Shown: positions 22,230 through 33,531 of the stretch, piece after piece
Position numbering within the stretch: the first letter of the stretch is position 1
Layout of the letters: each line of letters opens with the position of its first letter
Assembly: GCA_021018815.1 (NCBI GenBank)
Contig: JAITYX010000151.1
Location: 1-64,000 of the forward strand
Direction: 5' to 3'
Source: Talinum fruticosum
Lineage: Eukaryota > Streptophyta > Magnoliopsida > Caryophyllales > Talinaceae
DNA length: 64,000 nucleotides
Made by a program: the position numbers and the translations under genes
Notes under the pieces: generated by a model
Seen by the model: only the letters and a program-made list of their open reading frames with translations
What the model was told of the DNA's origin: nothing
The model's database searches: none

Positions 22230-22930
22230 TAAATTAATGTTTTAGAATACCAACAACTTCCATTTGGGGGTAGTATTCACAGCAGAACTCGACACACTCC
22301 TCACCTATATATACCTCAACAATGCATGCTTCCAGTTGATACCGATTTCTAACATACCCTTTGAGAATTTTCATAAAACTTTCAACAGGGTACATCCATC
22401 GGTAAAAACCCGGGCCATAGAATAACACTTCTTTCACCAAATTGACAACTAGATGCACCATGATATCCAAAAATAAGGTGGGAAGTACATCTCAAGTTGG
22501 CACAATGTAACGGTCTTGCCGCACTAAACATGATCCAATTTCTCCAAATCATTGACCTTGCTAAAGATTGCATTGAAGAAGAAGCAAAGTCTTGTTATTG
22601 ACTATCTAATATGCTTTGGAATCACTACTTGGATAGCAACAAGCAATATTTGTTGCATCAAAGCATGACAATCATGGGATTTAAGATCGATTAGTCTATA
22701 ATCGGACATCTAAACGAGCCTACCGATGTTTGAAGAATTTCCTTGTGGCACTTTGAGTTTCTTCAAGGTCTTACACAATTAGTGTTTTTCCCTTCTACAT
22801 AATGTGTAAGACGTTGTAGGCAAATATGTTCTCTTCCCCTTTGGTTATGGTCTTAATTTCTCCCATATTCCCATTTCACACATATGGAGTCGTGCTTTCT
22901 CTCTATGCTTGGTCTTCCCGATATGTTCAA
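22230..22930 (-). pseudogene. CACTA transposase remnant (TNP2 end and DUF4218)
   Basis: Minus-strand pieces in changing frames match the C-terminal part of plant CACTA TNP2 transposases. Near 22905-22860 there is a CEMGIWEKLRP-like segment. Then come LKKLKVPQGNSSNIGRLV (about 22690-22770) and LKSHDCHALMQQI-like residues (about 22655). DUF4218 follows with VTLCQLEMYFPP, then MDIMVHLVVNLVKEV and YRWMYPVESFMKILKGYVRN in the open frame 22234-22470. Stops and shifts make it inactive. The catalytic N-terminal part is not visible. Confidence 0.75.
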
Positions 22931-23613
22931 AACATTGCCAATCAAAACATTAATATTAATTAAGCACGATAAAAGAGGTTATTCAATCTTTATCATCGAA
23001 AGCATCATCGAAGATATAATAGCAAAAATCCTCCGAGATCGATGTCAAAATGAGCCTATCCCCAACAGACTTGTGAAGAACTAGCCCCATGGTCCCAAGC
23101 CGATAGAGAGGCCTCATGATAAGGTCGACTATACAACATCCGATGAGACCTATATAGATTGCCATAAGGATCAAGCACTTGCAAAGGCATGACGTCTATG
23201 TCGGTCTTAGAAGAGTTAGGCCTAGTATTAGAAGAAATTGGCCCGGTGTGGACGTACTTAGCTCCGCCTCGAAGCCCTACGCCTATGAGAGCGGTGAGAG
23301 GGACGATGTGTAGAACCGACTCCAGTAGTGTTACTAGACAAGTATATGTTGATTAGTGCTACGAGTTTGAACCCTAGAGCTACCAAGGAAACCTCTCGAT
23401 GGAGGAGACCTAAATCGATGATCCTACAAAAGTAATACAGTGATCAGCAAATCTACTAAAAGCTCATAAGTTAGTACTTTAACTAACTAAGCTCACTCGA
23501 ATTTCCGAAGGTTTGACCGGTAATCAGGTCTTTGAATGCTTTATTGGCGGACAAGAGTCTTATGGACACTTTCGATATTGTTCCCAATCATACAATAAAT
23601 TCATTGTGTTAGC
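22931..23613. other. Unassigned stretch between CACTA and gypsy copy 3
   Basis: A minus-strand open frame (22983-23174) and a neighbouring frame with QVLDPYGNLYRSHRMLYSRP suggest a decayed coding region of unknown family. I do not recognise it. The last ~200 bp before 23614 show nothing definable. Confidence 0.3.
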
Positions 23614-24250
23614 TATAGACACGTAAAATGTGTCATACTTATCTCTTTTACTTATGTATTTTATTTTGTGGGTCCGATGATGAAATCCCAGTCCTGTTTG
23701 TGGATTTGGATCACTATAGATTTCTTATTGGCATGACGGAAGCCCTTAAACAACAAAAACCCCTTTAGCACATAAAAATAAGCCTTTTGCCTTGGACCGA
23801 TCCAAAAATTCATTTTCTTCGAGACGGTGCAAGCCTGGGTAAACCCTTTAGAGTCAACAGAGGTTGACGTCGCATACAAACCCTTACTGCACTAAAAACG
23901 CGCGTTTCATCACCCACATCAAACCAAGACAAGAAACCAAACTCGTCTATATGATGCCGTATGGCCAGCACTCGTGTTTCATGGTAAAAAGCACAAAACG
24001 CCGCTCTTTGCTCCAAAACATCCAACTCGAGACACGAAGGTTATTTTCATAAAATGGTGTCACAAATAGCCGGCGCCGCATTTCCGGGATTCTACCCCCA
24101 AACGCTGGGTTTTGCCTAAGAGTTTAGTTGTAACACGAAGGAAGCTGGAGTCTATACGACGTCGTTTAGGTCCAGGCGTGCCGCACTATGACACGATTCT
24201 TGGGACTCGATCTAAGCCTGATTTTGTCTAGTTTTTTTGTTATTTTGTGA
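23614..24250 (+). repeat. 5' part of gypsy copy 3 LTR
   Basis: It shares the blocks CTTATCTCTTTTA, GATGATGAAATCCCAGTCCT, GTGGATTTGGATCAC and CCTTTTGCCTTGGACC with the plus-strand LTRs at 16664 and 17319. The CGGCGCCGCATTT-rich block follows. It stops short of a proper LTR end. Confidence 0.6.
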
Positions 24251-24539
24251 GCCGATTTTTCACTCATTATTTTCTAGGTCTGTCCATTATGTACATTTTT
24301 AGCCAAAAATAAAAATTACCTTTCCCATTTTTAGGTCAGTCCATTAATTGCATTTCGAGTCATCCCAAAAATTCATCTTAGTTTAGGCAGTCTAGGTTTC
24401 AGGTAACCACTAGTCGCTAGGCTTAGCCGACATCGATAACCGCTGCTCAGCCCGTAAGGTTGTTGTCGGGGATGCATCTATCTCTTCGATAAGTCTGCTC
24501 TGTTTTAGGCTTTTTTACTTCTTTTTTATTTTTGACATT

Positions 24540-24860
24540 CTCTTTTGCATTTTAGGTTTATTCATTTAGCAAAAATAAATTCATCTCAAATTAGTTGAGT
24601 CCAATTTTGCATTTTCATCTTTCTTAAATTAGGTGAGTAAAATTTTAATTTTTTTATTTAACAAAAATAAATTCATCTCAAATTAGGTGAGTCCAATTTT
24701 GCATTTTAATTTTTCATTTAGCCAAAATAAATTTATCTCAAATTAAGTGAGTTAATTTTCCATTTTCATTTAGCCAAAATAAATGCATCAAAAATTAGGT
24801 GGGTCCGATTTTTCATTTGACATTTTTATCTAGCCAAAACAAATCCATCTTCAATTAGGA
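24540..24860. repeat. Degenerate tandem repeat in gypsy copy 3 leader
   Basis: There are four to five imperfect units of CATCTCAAATTAGGTGAGTC then CAATTTTGCATTTTCATTTA and GCCAAAATAAATT. They are the reverse complement of the array at 2085-2475 and occupy the same place in the element. Confidence 0.75.
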
Positions 24861-25286
24861 ATAATCATTTATGCATTCCAATTATGCATTATCCAAATCA
24901 CAAAAATCATCCCAAAATTAGGTCATGAGCATCATTTCGTTTAATTTCTTTTGCATTCCTTATGTGCATCCAAATAAAAGGCATTCGTAGTTCCTTCGGG
25001 TCTCGTGCTTAAGCCGCTTCCTCCCAAAAGTGGTGTTCCTTCACATGGTCCTAAACATTATCCTTTGTAATGCATAATAGGGAAGTCCACTACCATTGGA
25101 TATCATCGGAATTCGAGCTCTAAAAGGTTATAACGCCTTGACAAAGAGTCCGGTACAACTTCCCTCTACTCTACACCTCACCTGTACACCTCCGTGTATG
25201 CCACTCGCGATCTACCGTGGTGCATACAACACCAGTTCAGTCTATTTTTATACGTAGGACAAGTACCTAAAAAGAATTCTCCTCCA

Positions 25287-26540
25287 ATGGCCGAAACGCA
25301 AGAACAACCTCCTATTATCCCCTTTCTCAATGAATCCTAAGCCAAGTTGGAAGCCCGAATTGAGGCTAAGGATAAGAAGATATAATCAATATTAGACACT
25401 CTTAAAGCCATCCTAAAGACTCTTGAGGATAATAAGCACGAATATGAAGGAGAAGTAGGAGGACGACATCCACCACCTAACCATCTCCTCAAGGGAGTCC
25501 TGAACATAAGCCTAAGCCTAATCCGCGCATAGATAAGATAGAATAGATGCTAAGAGAGTCATCCATGTTCAGAAGTCATTACATTTATCATACGAGATTC
25601 ACTTTAATGCCCAAAGGAAAGCTACCCACTAAGTTCACCAAACCATACATCAAGTTTCGAGGTTATACGAATCCCCATCACCATCTTCGCAATTTCATAG
25701 GAACAATAACTCTTAAGAACATACCAAAGGCACTTACCACATCATCTTCCTATGGACTTTCAACGGTGATGTAATGAAGTGGTATAAAGCGGTTGACCCA
25801 TACAAGGTCACCAATTGGAATGATCTATGTAAGAAGTTCCTACACCAATACTCCTATAACACTCATCAACCTATCACACTTAGAGACTTAGAGTTAATCA
25901 AAGAAGGTGAGAAAGAAGTCTTTAAAGATTTTCTCACCAGTTAAAAGGAAAAGGCTGCCCACATGGTAGACCGACCATCCGAGAAGGATCAAGTACGAAT
26001 CACTGTGAAGAACCTTAAGCTTGCCTATAATCAAGACCTGAAATTCTTAACATTTATGAGTTTGACAGCTCTTAAAGATGCCCTCATGCTAATAGAAGAA
26101 GAGTTGTCTATGACGACCACAAAAGTCGTGATAGTATATAGAGGTAACTATCTATCTAAGGACAAGAAAACCTCTAATCAAGGCAATACCAACAGGGGTG
26201 TGGATGTCAATGCCCTTAACAAGTATAAGGAATACACTCCAATTAATACTACATATGGTGAAGCCCTCAACAAATTGTTGCCTAAAGGGAAGATAGAATT
26301 GTCACCTAGAAGAGCAGTAATCAAAAATCGCAAAATAATCAAAAACTTGGGAAGCGTAAATATTCTATAAATACCATCGTGCACGAGAACACGACACCGA
26401 GCAAGATCTGGATATTCAAGAAAAAGATGGAGAGCATGTTACACAATGGTCAACTCCCTTTCCTTAAGGCCACCCGAAGTCAAGAAACAACAAGAATCCC
26501 TTGAGTGATGCCTTAACTATATTCTCTCGAACCCATTCCA
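25287..26540 (+). pseudogene. Ty3-gypsy gag, copy 3
   Basis: This is the most complete gypsy gag in the window, still with stops and shifts. ATG 25287 begins MAETQEQPPIIPFLNES, then a coil (AKLEARIEAKDKKI). Capsid pieces run from 25610 to 26110, including NPHHHLRNFIGTITLKNIPK. The 135-codon frame 25963-26370 starts MVDRPSEKDQVRITVKNLKL and carries ALKDALMLIEEELSMTTTKV and VDVNALNKYKEYTPINTTYG. A decayed HRAREHDTEQDLDIQEKDGE near 26370-26440 recalls the Cys-His box region. It is the reference for placing the ATGs of copies 1 and 2. Confidence 0.75.
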
Positions 26541-26949
26541 GGTTAGTAGGACCCATCTGTCTTTATTCAAGACATCAATGAGTCCAAACCGCTTACTAGC
26601 TTGCCTCCCTAGGCCTAGAAGTCCATGGCTTATAGGTAAGTGATGAAGAGAACGTATATGAAACCAAAGATGACAACAATGATGACTTCGGGGCACACCA
26701 CACTTAGACGATAAAGACTTTAAAGGAGAAGCGATGACCCAAGAGATTCATTTCCTTACTAGATCTAGAGATGTAATACACATGTGGGTCCATAACGAAT
26801 AAGGAAGCCCGAAAATAACCCGAAGCTCCTAAGAAGAAGATCCAATCCTAAAACAGCTTCAAAAACTTAAAGCTGATATCTTTATCTATCAACTCATATC
26901 TCGCTTCCTAAAAACGTCGGCAAGCCTTAAGTAACGCACTTAGGATAAT

Positions 26950-27655
26950 TGAGGTCTCTCATGAACCACGCCTAAGGAAGTAGTAGGTTTGGTTAATAAT
27001 GGGGATGGAACTATTACCTTTGACAAGAAAGATCTTGGTAAAGAAGGCATTGCACATAATAATTCCCTTTACTTGATCGTAATTTGCAATAACAAGTTCA
27101 TCCCTCTAACCTTAGTAGATAATGGATCTGTTGTAAACGTCTACCATTGGACGACAATCAAAAGGTTAGGTATTAGAGAGAAAAACTCTCCAAAGAAACT
27201 GTTCATCCTTGAGCCTATGACCACTTTAAAAGGACAGGTTCAGGAACGGTCACTCGCCAATCAATGTTAGACCGGTAGTAAACAACATTGACTTCCAAGT
27301 TCTAGACATCCTAGCTACCTTTAACCTTATCTTAGGATGTCGTTGGTTTCACAACCATCAGGCAATGCCCTCTACACTACACCAAAAAGTTAAGATGATC
27401 ATCAAAGGTCACGTTGTAACAATCAATTGGGATAATCTTTATACCACCATGACCTTTAAAGAGTCTCGTCGTTGAAATTGAACACGATGCTAGTAATGAA
27501 GAGCTTTATGGGTTTGAGATTGTCGCTACTATAGCCAAGGATGAAGAACCTTTTCACTTCAATCTTTATGGTAACCCTAGTATCTATTCGATGCTTAGGA
27601 AGAAGGGGTATTTTCCAGCCCTAGCTGCATTATCCGGTCAGAATGCATTTCTTGA
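26950..27655 (+). pseudogene. Gypsy copy 3 retropepsin region
   Basis: The open frame 26989-27270 contains NNSLYLIVICNNKFIPLTLV then DNGSVVNVYHWTTIKRLGI, a retropepsin-like active site of the D-N-G form. This form is common in Tat/Ogre relatives. The next part is shifted (VVNNIDFQVLDILATFNLIL, then GCRWFHNHQAMPSTLHQKVK), typical of the stretch after the protease. A final piece (ELYGFEIVATIAKDEEPFHF) ends near 27655. RT is not present. Confidence 0.7.
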
Positions 27656-27740
27656 GTAAGCACATATAAGACTGGGTTTTTAACCCACTTAGATGCAACT
27701 TAGACAATTATCATGAATACATTTTTTCACGTGCATATCA
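27656..27740 (+). repeat. Element E LTR, left piece (inferred)
   Basis: TAAGACTGGGTTTTTAACCC at 27667 resembles the family LTR start (TGAAGACTCGGGTATGACTG as seen in solo LTR 2). Coding similarity to gypsy ends just before it. The TATCA at 27736-27740 is the left half of element B's target duplication; the right half is at 60125-60129, where plus-strand LTR sequence continues. I infer that B split an older plus-strand LTR. Confidence 0.4.
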
Positions 27741-29248
27741 TGAAAGGTTTGCTCTTGGAGAGTCTTAGTCACCCTAGTGGGGGTGAATAGGGTGATGAGG
27801 AAATTTCAACAAAAATGGAGGGTTAAAGTTTAAATAGAATAATCAAGACTGTCTTAGTGTAGATTGGACTTAGAAAAGTATGAACTCGGTATTACGTGGA
27901 AACCCTCATGGGGCGGACAACCACGGTTAGTGCAATCCAAGCACCAAATCAAATCCACTATTTTGAATCCACAAAATACATTAGACTAACTCAAATAAAA
28001 TTTCTCCCTTAGACAATTCCTTACAAGGTTTTCTTACACTCGAAGTTCCCTTATCCGATGTAGTACATCCTAACCGAGGTAACCATTATAGATAGGGACA
28101 AGCGAGCTGAGTTAACCCTTACAGCTCGGTCAAGGGACCTTACTTAAAGAGTAAGAAAGAGTTTGTGACTCGATTATAAGACTTTACAACTTAGAAAAGT
28201 ATTAAGTACGGATCGAGAGTTGTAAGATGATGATTGAATGAGTATTATACAAAGAAATATAATTTCAGCTATGGGTTTAACAATCTTCAAGTCTTGTGAT
28301 GTGGCTTCTATTCATAGGTGACGAAGCGGATTAGTTGTTGTGACTATCTTCTGATTAGAAGTCCTCTCGTGACCGTTCTAACGGTCCTTCGAGTCGCTCA
28401 AAAAGATCTGTTGAGATGTGAACGTTGTGCAATGGCTCTTGACTCGCTTAGGATGTCCCAATCCACTGGTGGTGTCTCGAAAAGTAGGGTGGAAACCACC
28501 GTTGAGCTTGGCGTTGAAGATTTTTAGTTATGGAAACGAGACATCCTTGACATAGTGTCAAGGCCTTGGTCGAAGTAAAAAAGCCTTATCTACTGGTGAT
28601 TGACAGACTTGAAGCCGGTTACTTTTGTAATTTAAAAAGTAGGATAACCTCATTTAGATAACCTACTAAAGTATACCAATTTTGGTTCTCAAAGTCCGAA
28701 ATACTTTGGTCCAAGATTAGGCACATATAATAATTTAATTAAGATAATTAAGGCATAATTATCTCGAGTCCTAAAAGAGTTCAATTTTTGAGTCTAATAT
28801 TCATTATACTTAAATTCCATCTAAGTCAGTCAAGAGAAAGATGAAGTTAGAAAGCGAATATCGAGTAAGAGTACTTTATCTAGACAAATATATTTCAATC
28901 AAAACATGCTGACTTAGAAAGTTGAATTAATGTTGTAATTCACTTTAACATAGAATATGAAGTCGAACTTAGTTTAAAAGAGTTAGAGTGAATGTTTGAA
29001 CATGCCATAAACCTGAGTGACTCAAAACTTTCGGAGTGAATTGATGAATAAAAGGATGCTTTCGAGCCGGTCAGAATCGGACGAAAACATATGCAATAGT
29101 TTCGTAACACTCATAGTAGTTTCTTAAACACTCATAATAGTTTCTATAACACTCAAAATGACTTGAAATCAAAATCTAGAAGGGATGAGATTTGTACCGA
29201 TTCCTTGTTAGTACTCGGAATAATATAAATGCAGAGTTTGAGTCTTCA
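27741..29248 (-). repeat. 3' LTR of element B
   Basis: This 1508 bp LTR starts TGAAAGG and ends TCTTCA, followed directly by the polypurine tract. The TATA-like element on the minus strand is degraded to CTATGAATAG at 28308-28317. The TCACCCTAGTGGGGGTGAAT hairpin block is present near 27770. Confidence 0.85.
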
Positions 29249-29264
29249 ATCTCCCCTTTTGATG
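29249..29264 (-). promoter_or_regulatory. Polypurine tract of element B
   Basis: The minus strand reads ATCAAAAGGGGAGAT immediately before the 3' LTR. It is the presumed plus-strand primer. Confidence 0.75.
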
Positions 29265-29776
29265 AAAGCCATTCCATACTAGGATAGAAACTTTGTCGAT
29301 GAAACAATCAAGAGTTTTCATTCTCAATCGGAGAGTGTATCAAAGTTTAGAGATAGAATTGCAAAAATAGCTGAAGTGATTCAGACTTAGACTGTATCAA
29401 AGCTATCATACTAAGATTATATCGAGCTAAGAATAAAATATCGCATAGAAATTAAAGAAGTGATTTGGACTTAGAGTATTGCTAATATCGGATCAAACTA
29501 AGCCGATATATCGAGCAAAATACGCTAAGAGATTGAAACTCAAAAATAACCACAAAACATCATTCATATTCACATAAACACAAAAAAAATATATACATAA
29601 GGGTGAGAAAACTCCCCTAAACAAGACAACAAATTTTTCTAAGTATTACGCTCCTTGACTTTCGGTAAGAACAAAAAGAGGAAGAATGTATCAAATAGGT
29701 ATAATTTGTTTGTCTAGACAAAAAAAACTATAACATAAATTGAGAAAAAAATTTAGGATGGTGGAGTGGGAGAAGT
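29265..29776 (-). other. Element B spacer between 3' ORF and polypurine tract
   Basis: This AT-rich noncoding spacer contains the ACTCCCCTAAACAAGACAAC string, shared with A at about 31755. No open frame is supported. Confidence 0.5.
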
Positions 29777-29952
29777 CTAAGTTGAAGTGGATGAACGGGC
29801 AGTGCGCCTAAGCTGGTATGAGCGAGAAGATGTTGAAGATCTTGGCAGGGGCAACACTGGTAACTCTAAGATGGGCTCAGCTCCGAGTGGCTGTCCTAGA
29901 GCAAGATCTTCAAGAGGTTCATCCTCTTGAAACTCGATGGAGGGTGGTGCTT
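29777..29952 (-). pseudogene. Element B 3' ORF, C-terminal end
   Basis: This is the C-terminal end of B's extra 3' ORF, with acidic, proline- and serine-rich residues such as LEDLALGQPLGAEPILELPV, stopping at 29777. The remainder lies beyond the inserted element A, at 40783-42187. GQPLGAEP matches GRPLGAEP of A and C. The open frame that runs from A's LTR into it (29777-30127) is a by-product of the insertion. Confidence 0.7.
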
Positions 29953-31523
29953 CGAAGGTTTGTTTGGGGCGAGTCCGAGTCACCCTAGACGGGGGGTGAA
30001 TAAGGTGACAGAAAAATTCTTTCCGAAAACACTCACTTTTGCGCAGAAAGGAAACAAAGACAGATTCCGAGTCGGTTAACAAGGTCGAAAAGATTGGACT
30101 CGTAAAGCAATGAATAAGAAGAAACAAGAGCAGTAAGACTCTCCGAATCTAGAATGAACTCGGAAAGATAACGCAAAGATTTTACGTGGAAACTCTCCCG
30201 GGGCAGAAAACCGCGGCCCGTGTCAATCCGCACACGAAGTCAAATCCACTATTTTGAGTCCACAAAATACCGTGAACTGACCGAACCTGAGTTGCTCCCT
30301 TAGACAACTCTATACAGATTTTCCTAGACTCGAAATTCCCTTATCCGATCTAGTACTTCCTAGCTGAGATAACCCTTATAGCTAGCGACAACTAAGCTGA
30401 GTTAACCTTTACGGCTTAGTCAAGGGACCTTACAAAGGATGTAAGAAGAGTTTGTAATCGAGTACAAGAGCTTACAACTCGTAAAGTAATGAATTACAGA
30501 GTGGGAGTTGTAAGTTGAAGATTGAGAATGAATACAATAACTTTGATCAAGTATGTGTATAAACAATATATTCGGCAGTCTTCAAGTCTTGTGAAGTGGC
30601 TTCTATTTATAGATAATCGGGCAGAGTAGCCGTTATCTTCATCTCGCTGACCGAGAGCGTTCGTGACCGTTGATCGAGGCTTTCGAGTCACTCGAAAGTA
30701 TCCGTTGAAATATGGACGTTGGACAACGGTTTAACTCTCTTGGGAGTCCCAAAACCATCGGTAGTGTCTTGAAGAATGAGGTGGAAACCACCGTTAAACT
30801 TAGCGTTCAGCTTTTCCGGATATGGAAGCGGACGACTTCGACACAAACTTCGGGACTGGAGCGAGAGAAGGTAAAGAGCCATGTCTCGCTGGTGATTTGA
30901 CGTTCGAAGCCGGCTACTTTTGTAGTTTGAAAAAATGTATCCTCGAATGAATAACCTACAAAAATAAAACACCTTCGGTTCTCAAAGTAAAAATACTTTG
31001 GTCCAAGGTTAGACACGGATAATAATAAAATTATGATAATTAAGCAACCGATTATCCGAGTCGAAAAGAAATGGAGTTTTCCTAGTCTAATATCCATGAT
31101 ACTCGGAATTCCATCCGACTTAGTCTAAGCGAAGAATCAAGTTCGATAAAGGATTTTAGAGAGGATTAACTTGATATAGACTAAGCATGAAATAAACTAA
31201 GAATACCGACTATAACAAAATAAAACAATTAACCGTAAGTCGATTCCGAGTGAGAAGCGGCGGAATAAAGGTATATTCCAAATGCGATTAATCCGAGTGA
31301 GAATGTACTCGGAATATAGAACCAGTTTTCGAGTCACTTACGGAAAAGGGGTAAAATATGATAAGTCAAAGATATATCACTTAGAGAAGATACTATTTTA
31401 CTCAAATAAGTTTCTAATACACATAGAATGCCTTGGAGTCAAAACTCTATATGTATGAAATCGTTATACCCGATTCCTTTTTCATAACTCGTAAAAGTAT
31501 TGAGCAGAGTGTCCGAGTCTTCA
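29953..31523 (-). repeat. 3' LTR of element A
   Basis: This LTR of about 1571 bp ends TCTTCA just before the polypurine tract. On the minus strand a TATA box, CTATAAATAG, lies at 30603-30612. The hairpin block near 29982 is altered (TCACCCTAGACGGGGGGTGA). Confidence 0.85.
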
Positions 31524-31539
31524 ATCTCCCCTTTTTGAT
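31524..31539 (-). promoter_or_regulatory. Polypurine tract of element A
   Basis: The minus strand reads ATCAAAAAGGGGAGAT directly upstream of the 3' LTR. Confidence 0.8.
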
Positions 31540-31926
31540 GAAAGGCATTCCATACTGAAACTGAAACTTTGTTAGAGGAAAATAGATTGATTCCGAGTAG
31601 TTTGCTCATGAGTAAGACATATTCAAGAAATCGAGCAATATACGATATCTCGGAGCAAAACAAAATAAAGTCTCGCTTTAACAAGTAACTCGAAAATAAT
31701 GAACTCGTAAATAATGAAATGCATTAATCCATTAAAAATTACAAGGGTAGAAAAACTCCCCTAAACAAGACAATTTGTTTCGACTACATTTCTCCCCCTT
31801 GCCTTTCAAAGAAAAACAAGAAAACAAAAAGAAGGGAGAAAAGAACTACGAATACACATAAGTTGTCCGGACAAAAAAAATGAAGAAACGGGAGACACCG
31901 AGGAATTGTGACTCGGTGCATGGCTC
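31540..31926 (-). other. Element A spacer before the polypurine tract
   Basis: This is a noncoding spacer; similar sequence follows the 3' ORF in C and B. A frame continuing to 31806 is a shifted tail of the 3' ORF rather than a gene. Confidence 0.5.
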
Positions 31927-33531
31927 CTACGAGGGAGGTGGGATTTCGAGTGGAGGCGGAGGTGCACCGGCGCCGATAGGATCTTCACGATGTGCTTGAG
32001 CGCGGCGAAGGGAGAACCGGGATTGTCCTCGGGGCTCAGCTCCGAGTGGCCGACCCGGAGAGAGTGGATCGAGGGTTCTTCCTTGGGACCTCGGTGGCTG
32101 GAGGGGCCGCTTTGGCTGACCCGCTGGAGGAGCAAGGTCTTCGACCCACCTGGATCGCCGTCCGAGCCGAGTACGACGATTTGAGCTTGGGAGCAGGCCG
32201 ACCCTCGACTGTTGCCACGGGCTCTTCTTCCCTTTGCCCGAAAGGCCTCGCCTCAGCCGCAGGTTCCTCAAGCATCTTCAGCCGCATCTGCAGCTTCTTC
32301 TTCCTCATCCTCGCTGTCCGAGGAGGTCGGACCTAGGCTCGAAGACGCTTCGGATGCGTCTCGAGTCACTCCGGTCCCGAGCCGCCTTGGACCGTCTCTC
32401 TCTAAGGAGCTCAGCCAGCTCCTTCTACTCCTTAAGCAGCTCCCTCATCTCGAAGAACGAGAGACTCGTCGCTTCTGGATTTGGGACTCGACCAGTCTTT
32501 TGGTTAATGGTTAGACCCGGAGGACAGACTTGAAAGCCCCGAGCATGTCTCTCGAGTTCGGAAGACACGGAGCCGATCTTATCCATGAAAATAGGGGACA
32601 AGAGGGCAGAGACAGATTTGGAGGCACCTGAGGTGGCCAGTGAAGAGGGAAGAGGGAAGAGGGAAGAGGGAAGAGGGAGAGGGGTTGATTTCTAAGTCCG
32701 AGGTGGAGAAGGAGGCCTCGGCTCCGAGTTGTGAACCCGAACACTAGGGTTAGTTTCCTGGTATCCGTACCCTCGAAGTTCCTTCTTGCCGACCACAATG
32801 GCCACCTCGGACACCGTGTTAGGGTCGGAGGCAAGAGGAACTTGAAATTGTTTGAAGACAAGGGTCGAAGAGCACCGAAAGGAAGGGAGGTGTTCTTCTT
32901 GGTTTGAAGTTGAGCTGGCACGGCTGCCATCCGCTCAATGATGGAGGGAAGATGTCTACTTCATATCCCTCAAGGATATCGAAGAGGGCTTTGAGGTGCT
33001 TGGAGTTGGGGTTCTCCTTGCTGGAATGCTCGTGAGAAAAAGTTCTCATCGGCAGAAAGCACGTAAGCCTAGCTTCGACTTCAACCGAGTCACGTAAAAG
33101 TTTTTCCTAGACTCGGGGAATTCTTTAGCGTATTTATCAAAGAATTCGTCGGCGACTTCAAGTGAAAGGGATAGGGTTGCTGTTCAAGAAAAGAGAAGAA
33201 ACTTTGAACAAGCAATGGAGGAGGGAGGTGTTGATCCGAACAGTAATGTTCGAACCCGAGAGGTTAGAACATTTTCGGAGTGAGTGAGGTGAGTATAAAA
33301 CTCGAAATGAGTTCAGGATAGATGAACTTGCTAAAGCACAAGAAATGGTAGACTCTAGTGGTTTGGATATTGGACAACCAGGAAAATTTGGTTGTTGGGA
33401 AGAATTTGTCATCCAGCGCAAGGTGCCTGGGTGACAACTAGTTTGGAAGGGGTTGAGCTTTCGGCTTGTTGGTGCGAGGCTTTTGGAGGATGAAGAAACC
33501 CGGAGGTCGGGATGGTTTCCTCTTTTGGCAT
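31927..33531 (-). pseudogene. Element A extra 3' ORF (post-RNase H)
   Basis: This is an ORF-sized region of about 535 codons after RNase H, in the position of the env-like ORF of Sireviruses. ATG 33531 begins MPKEETIPTSG; C has MPKRGNHPDFRVS. The middle part has a globular-looking region with NSKHLKALFDILEGYEVD. The C-terminal third is rich in S, P, R, E and A and ends EIPPPS before the stop at 31927. Frameshifts split it. There is no clear signal peptide or membrane segment. It resembles the 'putative plant transposon protein' domain, but I cannot confirm this. A 7 bp repeat at 32639-32683 is expanded in this copy. Confidence 0.6.
32639..32683. repeat. 7 bp (AGAGGGA)n tandem repeat in A's 3' ORF
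   Basis: There are about six units of AGAGGGA. The same place in C (about 51745-51760) has only one or two units. On the minus strand it encodes a serine/leucine/proline-rich run. Confidence 0.85.

Larger units (their letters stand above)
20330..22930. mobile_element. CACTA (En/Spm-type) DNA transposon remnant
   Basis: The left end begins CACTACTACAAGAACC at 20330, the CACTA-type terminal motif. Subterminal repeats follow to about 20660: AACCTTTAACTGCGATT-like pieces and AAGAACCATCGTCA/TGACTACGGTTCTT-like pieces in both orientations. Minus-strand TNP2/DUF4218 remnants lie at 22230-22930. I could not find the other terminal repeat (TTCTTGTAGTG), so the right boundary is only the end of recognisable transposase. 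The interval 20660-22230 is AT-rich and noncoding apart from a hairpin at 21464-21535. Confidence 0.7.
23614..27655 (+). mobile_element. Ty3-gypsy (Tat/Ogre-like) fragment, copy 3
   Basis: This fragment has four parts in order: an LTR 5' part from TATAGACACG at 23614 to about 24250; leader with the degenerate array (24260-25286); gag from 25287; and a retropepsin region to about 27655. The inner part of the LTR and the primer site are deleted relative to copy 1. RT, RNase H and integrase are absent; a piece of copia LTR begins near 27660. Confidence 0.65.

Noticed and set aside
31992..32533. Several plus-strand open frames of about 100 codons
   Set aside because: They are antisense shadows of the serine- and arginine-rich 3' ORF of element A.
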